This document shows, piece by piece, positions 44,413-56,300 of a stretch of DNA of 64,000 nucleotides (position 1 is the stretch's first letter; every line of letters begins with the position of its first letter). A model generated the notes under the pieces. That model had not been told where the DNA came from. It did not search any database and was given only the letters and a program-made list of their open reading frames with translations. Source of the DNA: Cristatella mucedo (Eukaryota; Bryozoa; Phylactolaemata; Cristatellidae); assembly GCA_009760855.2 (NCBI GenBank), contig WPIO01000190.1, positions 378,001-442,000 on the forward strand, read 5' to 3'. The position numbers were made by a program, and so were the translations under genes.

Positions 44413-45245
44413 TTAATAATAATAATGCACTTGATAAAGCGCCCTCGGCGAACTCAATCTCTTTCTAGGTGCTTTACATTTGCTGCAAAGGGAAACGTGA
44501 TTGAATGGTGAGTAACATCATTCTTGATAAACAACATGAATAACATTTTTAGGGGTGACATGCACAGGTTCAGCATGCAAATGTGGTTAGTGGCAGCATG
44601 CACAGTGTCTGCACGCATAAGCACATACAGGTCGAATCACAGGGACCCACTAAATGCTGTCCTAAATAGGTGTATTTTTTAAGTTCTTTTTAAATGTGGT
44701 CAAGTCAGGGGAAGTTCTGACGCAAGTCGGGAGAGAGTTCCAGGCTTTGGGAGCATACGAACTAGATGCACGGTCTCCAAAGAATTGAATTTATTACGAG
44801 GTGTTGGTAAACTGTTGGATTCCGAAAAGCGGGTGGTACGATGCTTGGCCTGATGGGAGAGTATGTCGGAGAGATAGGCTGGAGCCATAAAATGAAGGGA
44901 CCTAAAAGTGAGCGACAAAACCCTGAAGTCGATCCGTTGCTTGACTGGTAGCCAGTGCAGGTCGGCGAGAAGTGGAGTGATGTGGCAACTGCGACGCTCA
45001 CGACAGACAAGCCTAGCTGCAGAGTTTTGCACCAGCTGTAATCGCCTGATTGCACATGCCGGTAGGCCAGCAAGCAGTGAGTTACAGAAGTCAAGACGGG
45101 ATGTCACAAATGCATGGACCAACTTAAACGTGGCATCCTTATCTAAACAAGCCCGAATTTTAGTAATGTTATGTAGCTGAAAGTAGGCAGACTTGATTGT
45201 GAAGCTGATGTGGTCGTCTAAGGAGAGAACATTTGGAACATGACA
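44413..45245 (-). mobile_element. LINE family A 3' fragment
   Basis: A complete 3' UTR and tail plus about 140 codons of the ORF2 C-terminus (HAFVTSRLDFCNSLLAGLPA onward), with one frameshift near 44785. A further decayed LINE stretch continues to about 45240. Confidence 0.85.
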
Positions 45246-47065
45246 CCTAGATTTCGAGCTGATTCAACAAGAGATATGCTGTCAGAGCCCATTTTGAACG
45301 TTAGCCTTTCTAATTTCTGAATCACGCTGGGTTTAAGCCCTTACCTGCCGCTGCACCACTTACCCGTCGTCGCAGGGAGACCGCGTACTAGCGGAGCAAA
45401 GTCTGTGGTTTTATAGATTCGTGTTGATAGTCCTTGATTCTCTAGCGTGGGCTTCGCTGGCCAATGTTTGTCGGCAGACAGAAACGAATAATTCTCAAGG
45501 TCCAAATAGCACAATTTAAACCGCTTTTCTTATTCAAAATACGCTGTAGATCGGCTGTCTTTTTAAACACCGATACGTTTATCATTTTTCAGTGGGATAC
45601 AAGATAAGCGAGGTCTATTTTTTATACAAAAGTAAACTTATGAAAGGTCTCACTCTGTCTCTTAGCAATCTTTTGGTCTGGCAGTAGCGTAAGCGTAGCC
45701 AGAACATGTGCTGCTGAGAGAAATAATTGTGCTGATCTCATATTTATCGATACGATATCAATATCAGTGGTAGCTTTATCGACAGAATTATCACGATCTC
45801 CTTTAGCTAAAACTGTATCCCTTTTAGCGATGTCTCCGCGCAATGACGAGGGCATAATTACGAGTCATCGAGCTGCCAAGGCAGGGGCTTTCGTTTAACA
45901 AACTCTGTGAAGCTTAACGAAATGCAAAAGCTACAGCATCTGAGAATTGGTCTTGATTTCCAGCTGTTGTAATAAAGATTGATTCCAAAAAAGATTTGAT
46001 TCGTGATAAGCGTGAGTATATAGCCTTAAACAATTTTTGTGCGTAAAACTAGCTTGATGGTTAGATGCTGCTCTATGTAAGTATACGTTAACGACTGTTC
46101 ATATATTGCCCATTCCTCTGACGTGCTAGACAGAATTAATCGGCAAGCCCAAAAGCAGACCAATGGCAATTACAAAATTGACTGTGGGTACAGGATCCTT
46201 TAATCATATAATTAGGTTCGCAGCCATCCATGCCATCGAGAGCTCTTTAATCACAAGACAAATGAGAGCACTGCTTTGGTCTCATGCTTGCAGCATTCCC
46301 AAAGCACATTTATCGCTCGCGTTTAACTTCATGAGGATCCATACAAGCTGACTTATCGTCTGCGGAATGGTGCGGAAAGATGATTAAGAGGATGGATTGC
46401 GGCGGTACAGCGGACATCTCGGGTCCAACCACTAGCGAGTATTTGTCAGCCATAACGGCACCGGTTGATCAGCACCGCTGCACCGCCGAAACCGCCACTG
46501 CGGTGCACATAGCATAGCAGCCGGCATGTTTCCATGGTGATTCGACGCACTACTCAGGACGCGAGTAGTACCCGTCGGAGAAGGCAGCTCGGGGTTGCCG
46601 CAGCCACGCTATGCTACGAGCTGCCTTCTCCTTTGCCAGTCTTTGCCACAGCATTCCTCGCAGCTCGCCAACTAAGATGGCGGGCAACTAGTGGGTCCAG
46701 AGGCCTTCGCTTGTCATTTCTTTGCCACAGCTTGCTCTTCACCAATCAGCGCCATCAAAATCTTTCTAAAGTGGCCGCTGGTGTCGTCCTGAAATTTAAG
46801 CAAAGCGCTTTGAAGGTAGCAAGCAAATTAGGACACATGTGACATGCATGCATTTAGCTCACGATCACCTAACATCAACTGCATGGTAACACTAGCATCT
46901 GGCAAGAACAATTATCTTGGTCTGGCTTAAACTATCAGTTTATTTCATCTCCATAAACCGACTGCATAGAGAGGTAAGACAGTGCCCCCCCCCCGTGAGA
47001 AATTTCCTATTTCACGATGTCCATCGGCTGCTGAGTGTGGATCAGCACGGCACGCGAATAATTAG
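45245..47065. other. Anonymous sequence
   Basis: I see no exon or repeat family here. The missing last annexin exon was looked for in this stretch and in 47.2-48.6 kb without success. Confidence 0.4.
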
Positions 47066-47069
47066 AATT

Positions 47070-47215
47070 CTAGTTCATTTTTTATAGCGCCCTAAGAGAG
47101 CTTCAGCTCTATTCAGGCGCTTCACACATGCCACGGGGCTTGAGCCCACGACCTCGGCCGTCAAGCGCATTCAGCTTGACCTTTGTCGGGACGAGCCCCT
47201 CAACCACTGGGCCAA
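47070..47215 (-). repeat. SINE family 2
   Basis: 'ttatagcgccctaagagagc', 'tattcaggcgcttcacacat', box B-like 'ggcttgagcccacgacctcg' and head 'caaccactgggcca' are in order. Confidence 0.7.
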
Positions 47216-48024
47216 ATAATCTGCCATTAAACAATGCATTTAGCTGGATTGCGTGGATTTGCGGCAGGTCATAAATCTAAATGAAAATAAGCGACGATAA
47301 AAAGCCAGAGTTAAAAGCGACGATAAAAAGCCAGAGTCCAGGCCTCATTGGAGGAGACACACTAACAATATGCAGACCCTGCAGTCACGAGACGGTATTA
47401 CAGAGGCGCCCTTCACGTCGCCGTCTCTCCAAAAGTGGGCTGCAGACGACTCTCGCACAGGAGACCTCGTCCGGGTGCTTCGCTGAAAAGAAACCAGCTG
47501 CTACTCTACTTCTGAGGGAGCGCTAGCGGCAGGCGCCATTGTTTCTTGCGGGTCCCAGACGAAGGGCCTCACCCCCACGCCAGTGCACTGCTGCAATGCC
47601 TTGACCTTGACCTTAAACTGCCGCCACCGCTGGAGCCACCTTTCCTTCGCTTTCTTTATTCTTTGCTGCTTCGTTTCTCGACAGTCGCCTGCACGCTCTC
47701 CTGTCTCCGCGACAGTCGTTCTCTCTGCTGTATAGTCACGTGGCATAGTCTGCGTCGCAGCAGAGCCGCTCTGGCTTCAGTGCGCCCGCCACGGAGAGAT
47801 TTAAATCATCGTAGCTACTCGTGCTGTGTGCCTCAGCACTGCCGCGGACATAGTCTGTACGCCAATCGCTTGCAGCTCAGCAAACGCCTACGCGGCTACC
47901 GTATCGGTGCGGCAGGGGCGGCGCCTTTTGGCGCTGCTGCACGATATACATGGAATCGTCGACGGGATTATTTTTGCCCTCAATAACCCCCAAATGGATA
48001 TAGTAAAATAAATAAGAATAAATA

Positions 48025-48165
48025 TGATTCTCGCGTATAGCGCCCCAAGAGAACATAGTCCTTCTGTTCAGGCGCTTCACATATGCCACGAGGCTCCAGC
48101 CCACGATCTCGGCCGTCAAATACATTAACCTTGACCTTGGTCGGGGCGAGCACCGTAGAAAGAAA
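48025..48165 (-). repeat. SINE family 2
   Basis: 'cgtatagcgccccaagagaa', 'gttcaggcgcttcacatatg' and 'aggctccagcccacgatctc' are in the same order. It lies downstream of the last visible annexin exon. Confidence 0.7.
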
Positions 48166-48617
48166 GAATGAGGCATGTCGAGTCTTCTAGGGTGCTGCTC
48201 CGAAGACTTCCGGAGGCGGCGCCGGTAGGCAAGTGGGGGGGTGGTGGTGGTGGTGGTGGTGGTGACGATGACGAAAGGCGAGCTACCGGCAAATTTAGCG
48301 AACGAGTCCCCGGCAGCCCTGGCGCACGATAATCGGGCGTGCAGCCTGCAAAGTCCGCAGCGAGGCTGCAGACTGCTTGGTAAAGGCGAGCGATAAAGCC
48401 TCCAGTTGTCGGCGCACGGCGGCTCGCACGCACGCGCGCTGTCACGTGAGCCGGTGCTGCGAGCGTCTCCGCTTCTTTCCACGCTTCGCCGTCCGTCGCG
48501 CCGTCGGGTCGTCGTCGCCGCCGCCGCCGCCCGCGACGCCAGTCGGCGGGCGTGCATCCGGCGGCGGCGGAGCGCGCCGCACGCTGCTCGCGCGGGGCGC
48601 TTTTTCGGCGCACTCAC

Positions 48618-51186
48618 GATGATGAAGGAGGCGAGCGTTTTCTTGTAGGCCGCCTCGAAGTGCTCCTTGATCTGCACCATGTCGATCTCGCAGCGGCTGA
48701 CGACGACTCGCTGTAGCGACATGTCTTCCGTGCCCAGTCCCTTCATGCTCTTGTATAGCACGTAGGCGAAGTAAGCCGGCTTATTTCTGATGCACTGAAC
48801 TGCAAGAGAAGAAACTGCCGTATCGTGCCTCCATCGAGCCCGCCGCCGCCGCGCGAGCCTTTTAAGCAATCGGATAGAAATTGGATAGAAATCGGATAGA
48901 AATCGGCGCGGCCGCGCCTCGCGGCTCCGCTTCTCCGCTCACCGAGAGCCACCAGGCCCTGGCGGAAGTCTCCGGACGTCTCGCTCGCGATGGAGTCTTC
49001 GAGGCTCTTGCCGGCCACGCTCTGGTACTCGTCGAACATGGCGCGCAGGTACGGATAGCTGCGCGTCACCAGGATGGAGTTGAACGTCGACGTGTCGGTG
49101 CCCCACTTCTTCAGCTCGCCGGCCTGCAGCAGCCTGTGCGCATCCTCCTTAGCCTGCCGAGCGGAGCGGAGCAGCCGGAAGTCACGCGCGCTCGCAGGCG
49201 AGCCAATCGGGCGCGTCGCCCGGCCGCGACCGCCCTGGCGCCCGCAGCGCGACCTCGGCCAGAAATGGAAATCCTTTCGCGGCCGATAGAAGCCTTTTCA
49301 CGGCATCCGGCGGTCGCGCGGCGCCTCACCTTGACGGCGTCGTACGTAGGACTCTCGTCGCGGTTGGCTTGCAAGAGGGCAACGAGGAGGTTCTTGAAGT
49401 GACCGGCACTGTCCGACACGACCGCAGCCTCCAGCTCCTTGCCGTACACTGCGAGAAAGGAGCGAGAGTTTCTGCGTCGCTCGTTGCAACGCCTCGCCGC
49501 CGCCGCCGCTGCCGGCAGCTTCGAAGTTTCGCCTACTCTCGAGCGATTCGCCGGTGAATTCGAGGGCGCGCGCCTCTTTCTCTCGTCAATACTCTCGTCG
49601 AACAACGAGAGCATCGAGCATAGTAGCTAGGCGCTACAAGCGGGCAGCGAGCGGACAGCGAGAGTCACAACTCATAGTCATGCCGCATGCGCTTCTTGAT
49701 CGGAGCGATGGCGGCGGTGTTGGGGGAGGGCATGGGCGCTCTTTCGCCGCTCTATAAATGCGGCCGACGATTCGGGGCGAAAAATTCTAAGAGGCCCGGC
49801 CCGCAGTCAACAGCGTTGCTGTCGGTGCATTGCAGAGGTCACTCGGTACGGTGAACGTCCGACCGCTGCGCTCGCAGCTGTTGGGTGTCTCGCGGCGGCA
49901 GCGGCGGCGGCGGCGGCGGGCAAGCGAGCGGAGTACTCTCGGGCACTCACGTCTCTTGTACGCCTCTTTGACCGCCTTTAGCTGGTCGTTGGTGCGCGTG
50001 CATACGATCTCGATGAGACCCTGCTCGTCAGTGCCAGCGCCTTTCATTGCCGCACGAAGGTGGAAGGCGTCGAACTCCGCCGGTGACAGGCACAGACCTT
50101 CGAGCACCTTCAGATAGTTACCACTGATGGCGATCTCCGATTTGAACTCCGCCGTGAGGTCCTGAGCGGAAAGTGTTTCGTTAAATTAAACGCAGCGATG
50201 AATGAGAAGTGCGCCTTTCGTGGGGTTTCGTAGGGCTTCCAGCCCCTCTCCTCTCGCCGCGGCGAGACGTGTCCGCCGGATGGCGCTTGCAGCGCCTACG
50301 CAGCAAGACCCTGCAGCCGCTCAGTAAGAGACGGAGCGCCAATGCCGGACGGCGTCGAAGCGTACTAAAGCGTACACGGTTCGTCGCAGCGTACTACGTC
50401 AGCCAGGTAATGACTGCCGAGACATGATTCGCGGCTCCTGGATTATAACGACAAGGAACCAGTTATGTCATAATCTCTACTAATTAAAGCGAGAAAGTCA
50501 GTCCTTCGCGCGACAAATTGGTATCCCGTCATGCAGCAAAATGGCCCAGCGCTGTCTTCCGCGACCATGCAGTGACTACTTCTACTACGACTCAGCGAAG
50601 CGAGTCCTCGGGCAGTGAGCTCTCGCCTACGACAAAGCCGCACAAGTAGGTCAAGTCACGCGACAGTCGGTCAGCTCTAGGCTTCTCAGCTTCAAGCCGA
50701 GTTACGCTGCGGAGTTCAAGAGTTAACCGTTGCGCCACGGCTGCTGCTGTAGACTAGACTACTCGCGCGCAATCGCTGTGGACTTTTCATGATTAGCTAC
50801 GGGCGCTCTTAATCTCTGTCGCGCTCCTCCGCCGTCCGAGTAACCGGATGTAGTCCGTGGTGCGACAGCGAGTTGTCGGCCGTGCTTCAAGACTCAGGCT
50901 TTACTGGTGTTGGTCGTGCCTTGTCGAGGACTAGCACCGTTACGAGCGCTACACCTGCTATGGGCTAAGGGCGTCGATGCAGAAGCCGTCTCAGCACGCT
51001 CGTGGCCAAACGTACCAGCTGCGTCCCCACCCGGCCAGCCCCCAAGGGTCAGAGGTCTAAGCCGGACGGCGTGTTTGCTGAGCTGGTTTAATAGGACCCT
51101 ACAGCCTACGGATAACGAAAAAATCAATGACATTTCAGACTCGCTCGCGGAAGGCGCAGCGAGCAGAGACATACTCGGCGGCGGAA

Positions 51187-51246
<60 letters not shown>

Positions 51247-51948
51247 TAACGTCCACATCCGCGTGCAGGCTCTGAGTATGCCTGTCATTTTTTTGACACT
51301 GGAAACTGGAAATAAAAGGAGGCCGTCAAACGTGGAGATCCTTCAGAGACTTTCCGGCGAGTGAAATGAGTAAACTATTTTTTCTTAATTTAAATGAATT
51401 AAATAATTTTAATTATTAATTAATAGCTATTTGTGTTGATTTAAATGAATTTGAGTGGCCTCGGCCATTTCTAGCCGCCGCCTGGAGTCTGGAGACCTGG
51501 AGACCGAGAGCGCCAATCGGACGCACGCTTGCAGAACGCGCTGGCTGCGCCTGCGAGTTTCGCCCGAGGACATTACTCTTCGGGCAGAGACGGACCGAGA
51601 GGCACCGGATGGCGCGAGCTCGCCGGAATCCTAATCCGCGCCTCCTCCTCGGCTGCAGCGCGGCCGCGCTTCGGCGGATTGGCGCGGAGACTCGCGCGAG
51701 AGAGCGGCGGCGGGAGAGGGACTAGCCGACCCAGTCGCCGTCTTCGCCGGGCGCGCGCAGAACGCGGCTACCTTGCCGAACGCGGTCTTGAACGTCTTGA
51801 CGATCATCGTCCTCTGAGTGGCCGAGCGGTGACCGAGCACCGCCGTGATGGCGTCCTCGTCCGTGCCGATGCCTTTCATGGCCTTTTGCAGCGCCTGGCA
51901 GTCGGCCTCGGCGTTGAAGCCCGGATAGGGCTTCAGGGTGCCCTCTTG
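48618..51948 (-). CDS. Annexin (four-repeat Ca2+/phospholipid-binding protein), both ends missing
   Basis: Annexins bind acidic membranes through Ca2+. Five exons on the minus strand join in consistent phase: 51948-51772, 50161-49951, 49448-49330, 49153-48943, 48799-48618, all with AG/GT borders. They encode repeat 1 (MKGIGTDEDAITAVL, acidic Glu kept in FKSEI), repeat 2 (MKGAGTDEQGLIEIV, Asp in VVSDSAG), repeat 3 (KKWGTDTSTFNSILVTRS, Glu in ASETSGD) and most of repeat 4 (MKGLGTEDMSLQRVVVSRC to KKTLASFII). The GxGT loop is typical in repeats 1, 2 and 4 and altered to KWGT in repeat 3; the acidic partner residue is visible in repeats 1-3. Introns hold GC-rich filler. The last exon (end of repeat 4) and the start codon were not found. 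The exon at 51948 begins in phase 0, directly after the DZANK1-like gene on the same strand. Which annexin subfamily this is cannot be told. Confidence 0.88.
51189..51242. repeat. (GA)n microsatellite
   Basis: About 26 GA units in an annexin intron. Confidence 0.95.
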
Positions 51949-51949
51949 C

Positions 51950-53326
51950 TGCAAGCAGACAGCGCAGAGCGGCCCTGAGAGGCGGCGGCGGCGGCGGCGG
52001 CGGCGTCCGGGCCGAGGCGACCAGACCGTGCGGCGCCGCCGCGTGCGACGGGCGCCGCCGCCGCTTTGCTCGCGTCACGCCCGCCGAGCAGGCAGCCGGC
52101 ACGTGAGGAGTTCGCTCCCCACGTCCGACGCCCTAGTCACCTGACTGACCCGAGGGAGGCGCTCGCCGCGCAGGGGTCCCCCGCGATTGGTCGCCGCTAG
52201 CAGTTCGCCTCGACGGGCGCAGCGCCGCGCTGCCGCAAGCATAGAAGCTTCGAGAATCGTGCGAGAGTGCTTGTCGCCGTGCGAGTCTATCAAAGGGGAG
52301 CGCGCGCGCGCGAAAATGTCGGTTGGCGACCGCGGTAGGTCATTTCACGCTCTCGCGCGCACATAACTTAATGATAGTTCTTGCAAAACGGGTCGATAAT
52401 ACCCGTGTAAACGAGCAGGCGCGGTTCTTAGGAAAAAACAGGCGCTAATTTTTATGAAAATTTGTCTAGTTTATAAGGAAATGAGCAGATAAGTAGTGTA
52501 AAAATGCGAAGATAATTCGAAGAGAAAAAATTGTGTCGTAGATCATTTCTATTAAGGCGAGCAGATTATTCACTAAGGCGACGACGAACAACGCTCGGAC
52601 GTTGCTTTAGCCGTCGTTACCTTGTTAAAAAAAAATCCGCATTCGAGACCCTCTAGAAAAATATTGAAAAATTGGAACCGCCGCTGCCTCAAATTTTCGC
52701 TTCGACAGCGCACAAAAATTATGTTTTGCTGCAGCCATATCTGGCTCGTGCGGCGCCAGCGGAGTGGCTTGTGGCTTTCACCTCCTAATCCATTCGCAAC
52801 CGAGAGACTCGTTGAGCGCCGGAGTTGAGCCGCGACCTTCGAGCGCCAAGGTCGAAGCATCTCAGCGACAACCGTGCAAGTCCAGCAGCCGCCACAGCTC
52901 GCTTTGTCTTCCGATCCCAGGTAAGAACGTGGACTGGAGAGGGCTTTTCGGCGAATCGTGCAGCGCCCTCTCGCGGATATAGCTCGCCGACCGCGGTACT
53001 CGCGCCGCTCAGCGCTCGTTTCGGCCTCCAACGGAGTTCATCGTAACGTTTCCCCGTCCGCTAGAGACGAGGCGCGGCTTCACGGGCACCGTACTGCTAG
53101 GCTAAGACCTAGGTCCAACTGATTAGTCTTCAAGTTTGGCGTGGCTTCCATGTATCTGAGCGCAAATTCTCTCCACATTTTAATTATAGAGCTGATGTTT
53201 ACGATTTTTTCCCCGGGTTTTTCCTTCGTCTCACATCCGCGTGCTAGTGCGGCTAACGAGTTGCGACCTTCGCCTGACCTTGACTTCTTCGCTTAATAAA
53301 CGACGCCGCAAGCTAGCTCTCTAGCT

Positions 53327-53359
<33 letters not shown>

Positions 53360-53380
53360 ACGCTCGCGTAGAAGACGAAG
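51950..53380. other. Gap between annexin and DZANK1-like exons
   Basis: It holds (GGC)n-rich sequence at 51980-52080, AT-rich sequence at 52370-52560, and a (CCG)n run at 53330-53360. I looked for ankyrin-repeat exons or an annexin start exon on the minus strand and found none. A good plus-strand donor (CAG|GTAAGA) lies at about 52920 but has no convincing ORF before it. Confidence 0.4.
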
Positions 53381-53383
53381 TAC

Positions 53384-56300
53384 CTGGTAGTCCTCAGTCA
53401 CGAAGTACGAGTCGGGATCCTTCGCCGCTTGCTCGGGTGCAGGAGACGCTGGCGTCGCGGGAGCCGGAAGTTTGGCGGGTGCCGCCGCGACGGCGCTCGC
53501 CTTGGCCAATGCCGGCTTGCTCGCAGCGGGCGTGACAGCCTTGGAAGCAGCAGCCGCCGGCGCCGCCTGCTGCGCCGCCGCCGCCGCCGCTGGCGCAGTA
53601 GCAGGCTTTCCTGACGTCTTAGCCGGCTTGTTGAACGCCTGCGCCACTTTCGCCACGGCCCGCACACTCGGCGCTTTCGTCACACCGTAGCGGCTTATTG
53701 CTACGGTTAGCACGACCGTGTCGTGGTCTCCGTCGACGAAGTCCGCGTCTACAATCTAAGCATTCCACCCTCGCTAGTCGTGTATTCTCGACGTCCGCCG
53801 ACGCTCGCCAGCGTTGCCACCGGCGCCGACGGCCGAGGTTGCGACTAGTGGACGAAAGGGCGAGCGCACGCACCGAGTCGCCAATCGCCGGCGGGGCGCA
53901 CCCACCTTGGCCATCTTGGGCTCGCCAAGAGCCGATCGGAAGTCGGGATTCGAGCGTGCGTAGTCGATGAGGTGGGCGTATATGTGATCAACCTGTTCCC
54001 TCCAATTTCCTGCCACCGAGAGCGCACGCGAAGCTTGGCTTCAGTTTTGTCGTGCGCGGCGCGTGTGCCACCACTCGGAATGCGACTAGAGCAACTGCTG
54101 GTCGCGCCAGTAATGTAATGTATCTCCGTCAGTAACTCCACCAAGTCAAAAAGACCGTGTGGGTGTTACGCAGGAGAGTTTTGTATAGCGCACTCACAGC
54201 CTAAGCGGCTTTCGGTACGCATTCGGTAGCCAACAGACTTCGTCTCACGCAACAAAGAGAAAGTGGGAAGCATAGCAGAGTTAGGAGAGCAGTTGAGGTA
54301 GTGAGTAGCATAGAAGTAGCAGCTCAGGACCGCTGAAAAAGATGTGCCATAGTCGGCAGTTGGAGAGTAGATGTCGTTGCGCAAGAATTGTGGAAGCGAG
54401 TTCCACAGTCTAGGACCTGCAGAGCTAAAGCTTCTGTCGCCAACTGTCTTTAAGCGGAGGAATGGGACAGCTAATTTATTGTCCACACAGGACCTGAGGG
54501 CGCGAACAGGCTGAAACTGATGCAGCAGTTCAGCTAGGTACGAAGGAGCCAAGCCGTGGCGGGCCTTGTGGGTCAGCGTAAGAACTTTGCTCTGTATCCT
54601 TTGCTCAACCGGCAACCATCCTAGCTCTTTCAGCAAAGGTGACACGTGCTCAAACCGCTCACAGCAAGCCAGCCCGCCGACAATGCCTCAGCGGCGAGCG
54701 TGCCGCCGAGCCGCATACCGTTTCCGGGGCTGTACGGCTTCAGCTCCGGCTCAGACCTGATCACGGGCTGCTCGACCGGCGGCGGCGGAGGTGGCGGACT
54801 TCGCTGAGCAGGCATCGACTCCTGCACGACGCGCCTCACGTCGGCCACTGTCATCATGCGCTGCTCTTCCAGTTTCTGCGAATCGGTCGCCGTCGGCGTC
54901 AGATGAGGGCTTCGCGATCGCGCGCCCGCTCGGCGCCCGCCATATCGAAAGCAGCGAGTGAGCAGCGGAAGCTTTCCTGCTCTAGGTCGTGCGAGCGCGA
55001 GCGAGAGACCTTTGTCGCAGACAAAGGCTAGCGAGAGACCTCTGCAGACTCCGCTGGTGAGGGCCGGATTTACGCGGATCGGGACTGCGAGCGATCGAAT
55101 GGCAGGGCTCGTTGCAATGTCGAGGCGAGAGTCCTCTCACCGTCGAGGTAGGACTAGAGCATGCTGCACATGCGTTGCCTCCTCACAGCTTCGCAGAGCG
55201 GCGCCACGCGCAGGCGCCGTTTGTCCGGCGCCGTCGGGCGAGCAGCAGCAGCCAGACACGCGTGCAGCGCTGAAGCGACAACTGGTGTTCGAATGAAGGC
55301 GCGAGCGTGCTTCGGACGCTTAAAGGCGCTGGAAGGCGCCTTGGACGCTGCAAGAGTCCAAGATAGCCCGAGGCCCCATGAATGATCGGAGCCTCGAAAA
55401 ACTCGAGATGTAAAGTTGAGATCTCCAACCGGAAGCGAGCCAGAAGCTTGATGGTGCTGCTTCGCGATTCGCGTTTGTTTCTGTCGCCTAACTGTTATTA
55501 AAATTGTTGCTGCTATTGTAGCATTAAACATTCGTCTATTAGACAAACCCTGGTTGTATTATTGCGCTCTGGACAGATTATTCAATGGGGATATATTGGA
55601 TCCATCGGGATAGATCCGCTAAAAACCAGTTGACGAAATTCTCGTGGAATGTTGCTCATAGTTTACAGCGGAAATGAAAGCTCGTCAGAAATAACCTGGC
55701 TATAGGCTGGCTTTTGCAAAGGAAATCAGCTAGGATCGCACGCGTTGCCTTTTTGCAAGTTTGCTTTACGAGTAACAAAAAGAACAGGCAAGCAGATACG
55801 GGCTCGTTTTTTAAATAGCGGCAGAAGAGCCTTAGCGGCTATCACGTGGCCAGCTCAAAGTGGGCGGCGATAATGATTGGCGACGCCCGCTGCTGGAATT
55901 GAACCCAAGATACGAGCCGCGGCGTGTGCGCTCCGTACCTTACTCTTGAGCTAATACCAGGCGTACTGCGAGTATTTCCCCTGCTTGCGACGAGAAATGG
56001 CTGCCGTCTAATGGGGGAGGACGAGGTAACGGCCTGAGGGCCTTGACAACACACGCTCTGCAGCGCCGCTGCGAGACGCTTACGCGCCTGCTTCGTGGAC
56101 TGCGAAAATATAGTGCTCTTCTAACTGTTGAGTAACTGAGCAGACTGACGCGAGTATATATGCTCGCGCACACACATACACACGCACACACACACGCGTG
56201 CGTACATACATAAGTACTAGATGATTTAACAGCCTCTTTTACATTGCGACAGAAGAGCCTTTACGGCGATCCCCGCCGCTTGAAGCGACAATAAAGGATC

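Noticed and set aside
47501-47746. 81-codon minus ORF as the missing last annexin exon
   Set aside because: It has no annexin-like SGDY/LL end and no matching acceptor phase.
52622-52925. Plus-strand first exon ending at CAG|GTAAGA
   Set aside because: The donor is good, but the three overlapping frames are short and unrecognisable and no second exon was found.
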